64,000 nt of DNA from Muricea muricata (lineage: Eukaryota > Cnidaria > Anthozoa > Malacalcyonacea > Plexauridae), in NCBI GenBank assembly GCA_963855995.1, contig OY979726.1:3749501-3813500 (forward strand), given 5' to 3'. Made by a program: the position numbers and the translations under genes. This document shows, piece after piece, positions 58,198-64,000 of the stretch (position 1 is its first letter; each line of letters begins with the position of its first letter). The notes under the pieces were generated by a model that was not told the origin of the DNA, ran no database searches, and saw nothing but the letters and a program-made list of their open reading frames with translations.

Positions 58198-61100
58198 TCA
58201 CGGAACATTACTAGGTGCTGTTAGCTGTAGAGTATCGAGAAGATTTTCTATACCGGAGAGACTGCGTTCATCACCGTCGCCATTTTTGTTTGCTGCCTGA
58301 GAAAACACAAAAACCAAGTCCAGCATGTTAATTGTTTTTTTGCGCAAACGCTATTCCAGTGCCCTAACTATTATGGGTTCAGGTCGGAGGACTTGGGGCC
58401 CTTACTAAATATATTCCTTGCTCAAGCGACAAGGAAGAAACGAATTGCCAGCGATGAGCCGTCTAAGGAACGAAAATTAGCGAGTTTGAGGCCCGAAACG
58501 AAGCACGACGACAAAAATGGACTGTATTTTGCTGTAGCGAACTGGGGGCAGTAGTCTTCGGCGTTTACCTTCGTATAGGGCAAAAATTCAAATCAAGCAG
58601 AGTTCTTTGCCAGTTGCAATATCTAACTTGACGAGCAAACATCAATCTCGCACAATAAAAAATCAAGAAACCTACCGGAACGCTGTGCATTTAAACTGAG
58701 AGTTAAAACTTCGTTCTACCAAAACGAACTTCACAAAATCTTCGTTGTCAACAAAGGCAACGTAACGAAGACGTTTTACAACTACAGCGGGCCGGTTGTT
58801 CGAAACCCGTTTAGCGTAAACGGTGGATAAGTCAAAATTAAATAACACTCTTACATCACTCGTTAAACAGTTAACTTAAATATTTTGCAGTAAATATGTA
58901 GTTGTGAGTTTTTGAGGCTCAAAACTTTTAGTTTGGTGGTTGAATGAACCTATAAACTTGGTTTCTATTTTGAGCTTAACCACCGTTTAAGCTAAACAAA
59001 CAACCGAAAAACCGGAACCAAACCAACAACCGGTCCCAAACAACCGGTCCCAGCAACCCAAAACTAGTTATGAGCAGAGCTATCCGTAGACATGTAAAAG
59101 ATGCAAAAATGCGAAGCACGTTTTCGTACTTCGTAGTCGTTCGCAAACTCTCTATTAATGTTGTTTTTAGAGAACTCGTGCTTCTGCCACTCGTACCAGA
59201 AGGCCTTTACAAATTTCTGACCGGGAGGGGTATACAACGCTACGCCAATGCGCTATTCGTCATGATGCGTCAGTCCCAAGTGCCCTAAACATTAGTAGTC
59301 CCCTCTTGGACATACAACGTGGAAATATTTTGAGAACTAGCAACACAATGGATCCCTTTTTGAATTAGGAATATTCATTAGCACAGTTGAAAAGAGCATC
59401 CTAAATTTAGTAAAATAGTGAAGTTTGGTTGCAAAACATCGTAAAATGTGGAAAATATGGCCCTGTAAAGTTTGCGAATTTTGTATATTCTTTTGTATTA
59501 TGCGCCGAAAAGTGTAATCAGAATTCGAAATGTGATTACACTTTTCCGCGCATAATACAAAAGTATACAAAATTTGCAAACTTAACAGGACTATATTTTC
59601 CACATTTTACAACGTTGTGCAACCAAACTTCACAATTTTACTAAATTTAGGATGCTCTTTTCAGCTGTGATAATGAATATTCCTAATCAAAAGCTTGTCT
59701 AAAAGGGGAATCGTCCATTTTCGCCAGCAAGACGGCATCAATGTCATTGAAGCTTACACTGTCTATCAATTCGGTTGCATGATATGACAGTATGACTATA
59801 GACTTGTTTGCAACTCGCTTGTTTTTGCCTGTGTGGTGTATGTAAATTATATCAACCTGATATTTTTCGGCAATCTTGTTAGCGGCCCAAGAAGCGTACT
59901 TCATATTATCTTTCTTGTTTTTAGATTTCGGCATATTGGCCAAATTCGATGCTGCCTGTTGAAAAGATACAATTTGTATCGTTGAGATACATTGGGGAAA
60001 ATACGAGTTATGGTAGAATGTGCTTTCGATCAATGCTTTCAAAACAGACCTGTTACAGGAAGATTAGAGAGCTTCAGGTTTGACTTCCACTACCACTACT
60101 GCTACCGTATCCCGATTTTTGAGCAATCTGATTGGTCGGTTGGGTAGACCAAGCTTATCTGATTGGCTGAAAGATTCATTAAGGTAGTGGTAGCGGTAGT
60201 AGAAGTCAAATCTGAACCTCTCCATTGTCACAAAGTTGACAACACAAGATTACAACAATATTGCTTTATCACGACTGTATCAGTCTTGTTGGAACAACCT
60301 TGTCACAGTCTGCTACTAGTCTCGTCGCGCTTGTTACAAGTTGTTTTTGGAACCAGTTGTGCAAAGACAACTTGTCAACAGCATGGGAGCAGACGCTTAT
60401 TTCGATACCGTAGACGGTCGGACACCTCCTAGATGGTCGAGCACCTCATTATCTCGTTCCCAGACTGCTCTGGCTCATTTAGACGAAGTTGTATTATAAA
60501 TACAAATTGTTTCGACGGTTTCCAGCAAGCTCGTTGTTAGCTCAGTCGTCTAGGCGAGCGATTTCAAATAGATTAGGCAGGGGTTCGAATACCATCCGAG
60601 GTTTTTTTTATTTTTAAAGTTCGTCAAACTTTTTTTTATATTATTTTACTTTTATACGATTTTTGTAAGCGTTAGGTTTAGGGTTTGGGTCAGGGATTGG
60701 ATTATTTAAAATTTTAAAAAGAAAAATCTATTAGTTTTATCAGACACATAGGCTTAAAAACGAGATCAATGAGATGCTTGGCCATCTCGGAAGTGTCCGA
60801 CCGTCTACGAAATGGAAATTTGCGGAGCAGACACTTCGCAACTTATTTGTACATTTGCTACAGCTGTGCACATCAATTTAACAGCCCAGTCACATTCCAT
60901 TGTCAACAATAAAGAAGAATTCGAGCACTTCCAAGCATTTCTCCGTGTAAAATAAATCAAAACTTTTAAAGCCTCGAAAGTCTAAAGACATTCAAATTTT
61001 CTACGAGCCCCGACGGGTAACCTACCATAAAAAAGCCGTAGAGGGCTCTCATATTGTTGTTGTCCAACCTCAATGCCTGGGCAAAATTGCTCCGCGATTT

Positions 61101-63865
61101 TTCTAAATTATCAACGCCGCCTATTGTGTAGAGTATCTGGGAAAACAAGGACAACACAAAAATTATGACTCAAAAGTAATTGACTGTGATCAGATTGTAA
61201 AAAAGAATACTTGTTAGTAATAAATATCACTGCGTAAAGTATACGAGATTTCGGCTGTACGAAGGGTGAATAGCGAATTCATCATATAGGAGTGATTTTG
61301 TCAACTTGTAAAAAAAGGCATGAGAAGCAATGGCACCAGGAACATTGAATTCGCAAGAGGTAAAAACTGACTTTCACTCTAAAATGCTGGGGCCAGTTGT
61401 TCGAAGCCCGTTTAGCTTAAGCTCAAAATAAAAACCAAGTTTATACATTCATTCAACAACCAAACTAAAAGTTTTCAACCTTAATAGAATGATTATGCTT
61501 ACAACTACATATTTACTGCAAAATATTTAAGTTAACTGTTTAACGAGTGATGTAAGAGTGTTATCTAATTTTGACTTAACCGCCGTTTACGCTAAACGGG
61601 CTTCGAACAACCGGCCCCTAGCTTTAATATGAATTTATCAGTTACTGAACATGTTTAGAAAGTTTGAAAAAATCACTTCTCGGTGCATAGCGCTGTTCAC
61701 TTTTCGTACAACCGACTCATAAGGGGGTCGAAACAGAGATTCATTTTTCCATTCCAACTACTTAATTCCTGATGAAACGAATTCCTTACGAAGTACCGTT
61801 TCCAAATTTTTGGTAGACTTAGAATTTACTTTACTAAACATACACAGATATAAGTGATTAAACTTTATCAAAGACAGCAAAATGGATTTCTATCCAGTAG
61901 CCTTGTTGTAGGACGTTTGATATTGCGAAGATATGGTAAGACTACATTTGACTGTAGACAACACAGGTATGTTCTGAAGTGTGTTACACGAACTGAATGA
62001 CAGATAAAATCACAAAAAAACTGAAAACATAGGTCATATCTTCAACCAATAATTGTGTTTAAATAATGGTGTTTGAATAATTCAAAATCCTTTCCCGAAG
62101 ATGAATCAAATCTGATTCGAAATATACAGTTTTTTTAATAAATTGTGTTATTAATAGGCACTCCTTATTCGGCATAACTTTTGTATTATTTTTAGATAAT
62201 TCACCTCTGCATATTTTTGATAAAACAAATGATTATGTGGATTTGAGATGATCAGTTCTTCCATGCAGAATGCGGCTTTTGAAAACCTGCAAAAGAAAAA
62301 TGTGTTTGCCACATTTGGAACATGCAATGACATTATAAAACAACTGTCGCAGTAAAAGTGTTGAATAAATCTAAATCCCCAAACTGACTTGTTTTACCAT
62401 ATGGTTCAACGCAAAATAACATGGCATGGAGCTCACTTACTCTTGTTGAGAAATGTACAAATCGGTTAATTCGCTCCAGGCTTCGTGGTCACTCATAAAC
62501 CTAAGGGTAAATAAAAAGTGATTTTTTGGTACTTCACTCAATGTGGAAAAATTCCTACAAGTTAAATCTGTACTAATTCAAGTGGAAGTCATGCACACAT
62601 CGAAGTTCAGGGGTAGGTTGTATCAAAGGCGTTTAGCTTAAACGGTGGATAAGTGAAATTTAAAAATCACTTTCACACTTAGTACGAAACCGAAATGATG
62701 AGTTTAATAGAATAAACATTTAGTTTAATATATAATCGTTCTTCTCAGGTCAAATAACTTTAGCTGGCTTGTTTATACAACATGCAAACTTGTTATATAT
62801 CTTTTACTTATCCACCGTTTAAGCTAAAAAGTTGAAATAGGAAAATTTATTACCACAGCATTGAAGAGCAACCTAAAATTAGTTAAATTGCAAAGTTTTG
62901 TTGCGAAACGTTGTAAAATATTGAAAATGTAAGCCTGTGAAGATTGCAAATTTTGTATGTTTTTGTATTACGCACGGAAAATTGATACCAACATCGAGAA
63001 AACGGTATCAATTTTCCGTGTGTAATACAAAAATGTACAAAATTCGCAAAATTTGTAGGGCCATGTTTTCCTCGTTTTACAACATTTCGCGACCAAACTT
63101 TGCAATTTTACTAATTTTAGGATGCTCTTTAATGATGTGGTAATGAATTTTCCCATTTGGACGTTTTTCAAAATCCTGCCCATAATGCAATCGGTCCATT
63201 GCTCACGCCAGAACCAAAGGAAAGATATGGGTTCTTTCGCTAACTGAAGCAATAAAATGAGAAGTCGACGTTTCGAGAGATGGCCCTTCGTCGGGAGTTA
63301 AGCCACGTACAGACAAGCAAGTTTTCCTTGACAAGTTTTAATTGCTCGTGTGTACGCGAAAAAAATCGACAGTTTTTCCTTGACAAGGAGCCTGGTTTAA
63401 AAGCTAGTCGTACCAGCTTTTCGACAAGGAAACTTGCTCGTGTGTACGTGCAACAAGGAGCACTTGACAAGATAATTTTTGTTTACGTACTTAATTCATG
63501 CGGCCTCGTAAAAGTTGTCAAGAAAAAATATTGTCAAATTTCGCGTACACAGGAACAAACAAAGCCTGTCAAAGAAAACTTGTCAAGGAAAACTTGTTCG
63601 TCGTACAGAAGCGTGAGTAAACTCGTCAAGAAACTTGTCAAGGAAAACTTGGTCGTCTGTACGGGGCTTTAGCGATGCCATCGTTCGGAACGTCGGATTC
63701 TGTTTAGCACTTTCAGGTTGTGCATATCACTTTAACATTACTTTAAATTTTTTTTTAGAAAAGCAAACATTGCCAGCACCTTTTCAGATAGTCTGTAAGA
63801 GCTTTCACTGCTTCGCTAATTTTGTTTTGCCCAACCAAGATACTGATCTTCCGTTTGTATGGTAT
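58198..63865 (-). CDS. EMC2: ER membrane protein complex subunit 2, 3' portion (six exons)
   Basis: EMC2 is the cytosolic TPR-scaffold subunit of the ER membrane protein complex, which inserts tail-anchored and multipass proteins. Exons on the minus strand: 63865-63780, 62500-62441, 62286-62205, 61136-61026, 59955-59857 and 58296-58198 (stop TGA 58200-58198). All junctions are GT-AG and phases agree (2, 2, 0, 0, 0). The joined product is about 177 residues and follows the family order. Recognisable stretches are [14 protein letters not shown] in exon 3, [18 protein letters not shown] in exon 4, [12 protein letters not shown] in exon 5 and a closing [10 protein letters not shown] in exon 6. 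The usual protein is near 300 residues, so the N-terminal exons lie beyond position 64000. Introns hold MITEs (59358-59692, 61389-61619, 62617-62835, 62841-63153) and a tRNA-like pseudogene. Identity rests on recognition of family sequence, not on a search. Confidence 0.95.
58797..59020 (+). mobile_element. MITE with GGCCGGTTGTTCGAA end, copy 1
   Basis: GGGCCGGTTGTTCGAAACCC, then GTTTAGCGTAAACGGTGGAT, with an inverted ACCACCGTTTAAGCTAAAC near 58980. Similar to 61389-61619 in the opposite orientation. Confidence 0.65.
59358..59692. mobile_element. Palindromic MITE, family F copy 1
   Basis: Arms pair across the whole length: ATTAGGAATATTCATTA against TAATGAATATTCCTAAT, AGAGCATCCTAAATTTAGTA against its complement, and AAAGTGTAATCA against TGATTACACTTT near the centre. 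It lies in the last EMC2 intron. Confidence 0.8.
60529..60607 (+). pseudogene. tRNA pseudogene or SINE head
   Basis: An A-box-like TTAGCTCAGTCGTCTAGG forms a D arm (GCTC...GAGC). A B box, GGGGTTCGAATACC, lies about 50 bp downstream, and a T-run at 60602 could terminate pol III. The acceptor stem pairs only over CTCG/CGAG and the anticodon stem does not pair, so it is unlikely to be a functional tRNA. Confidence 0.5.
61389..61619 (-). mobile_element. MITE with GGCCGGTTGTTCGAA end, copy 2
   Basis: Left GGGGCCAGTTGTTCGAAGCC and inverted right GGGGCCGGTTGTTCGAAGCC are near-perfect terminal inverted repeats. The interior matches copy 1 inverted (ACTCGTTAAACAG / CTGTTTAACGAGT). Confidence 0.75.
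62617..62835. mobile_element. Related MITE with TTTAGCTTAAACGGTGG ends
   Basis: GTTTAGCTTAAACGGTGGAT near 62630 is inverted as TATCCACCGTTTAAGCTAAA near 62812. This is the same sub-terminal motif as at 58797, but with a different interior. Confidence 0.6.
62841..63153. mobile_element. Palindromic MITE, family F copy 2
   Basis: Same architecture and shared arm sequence as 59358-59692 (AAGAGCA...CCTAAA, GTAATACAAAAA, TTGCAAATTTTGTA), but with a different central hairpin (AAAATTGATACC/GGTATCAATTTT). It lies in an EMC2 intron. Confidence 0.8.
63302..63667 (+). mobile_element. TTAA-flanked MITE, copy 2
   Basis: Same family as 337-705, reversed. TTAA stands at 63298-63301; the other side has drifted to TTTA. 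The interior shared with copy 1 includes TTGTTTACGTACTTAATTCA and CGGCCTCGTAAAAGTTGTCA. It lies in the EMC2 intron between 62501 and 63779. Confidence 0.75.
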
Positions 63866-64000
63866 CTGTATAACATGACGATGAATATTATATAATATGA
63901 AACTTGAGGAAATTTTTAACTCTCGTTTCATGAGCCTCGACAACTGTCAACACTGTCAAATCTACCTCATCAAATCTCATAATCTCACGTAAACTCTGGT

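Overview
The window is nuclear DNA from a multicellular animal. The genes have short exons, GT-AG introns and long AT-rich introns, and most of the remaining sequence is transposable elements. It contains a conserved EMC2 gene, a Crypton-type tyrosine recombinase, a DIRS-like retroelement, a ZMYM/hAT-type TTF zinc finger and many TTAA and TA-flanked MITEs. That mix suggests a marine invertebrate, most likely a cnidarian. The taxonomic guess is inference; no marker gene fixes it.

Layout. 337-705: a TTAA-flanked MITE with an opposite-strand relative at 63302-63667. 3033-17952, minus strand: a six-exon gene for an unrecognised 768-residue coiled-coil protein, reconstructed by phase-matched splicing, with a 29-nt micro-exon and a 7.8-kb intron. 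Its introns hold two satellite arrays, MITEs and a SINE. 18540-18834: two small overlapping protein-like frames behind a TATA-like motif. 21947-30170: a repeat landscape of two copies of a 1.6-kb TA-flanked foldback element, a second long palindrome family with a tRNA-T-arm-like motif near its ends, and a CR1/L2-like non-LTR 3' end split by the second foldback. 31900-36521: a decayed Ty3/gypsy element interrupted by a 5'-truncated DIRS-like element, with the same gypsy integrase segment on both sides. 39157-40492: a broken non-LTR reverse transcriptase between inverted repeats. 42039-44125: the N-terminal part of a hAT/ZMYM-type protein with no catalytic domain in the window, followed by three CRE palindromes. 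46309-47215: a Crypton-type recombinase ORF with a possible 55-bp intron. 51100-53955: tandem blocks and hairpins, including a 229-bp inverted duplication. 54511-55749: a run of TA-flanked MITEs. 55808-56991: four tandem exon-like units on the minus strand. 57629-58179: a candidate small plus-strand gene. 58198-63865, minus strand: the 3' portion of EMC2.

The host genes are single eukaryotic genes with no operon-like relationship. The small candidate plus-strand gene would end 18 bp before the EMC2 stop codon (tail-to-tail), and it shares a 0.64-kb CCAAT-containing region with the exon-array unit on its other side. The rest is best read as mobile-element strata, several of them nested, which gives relative ages.
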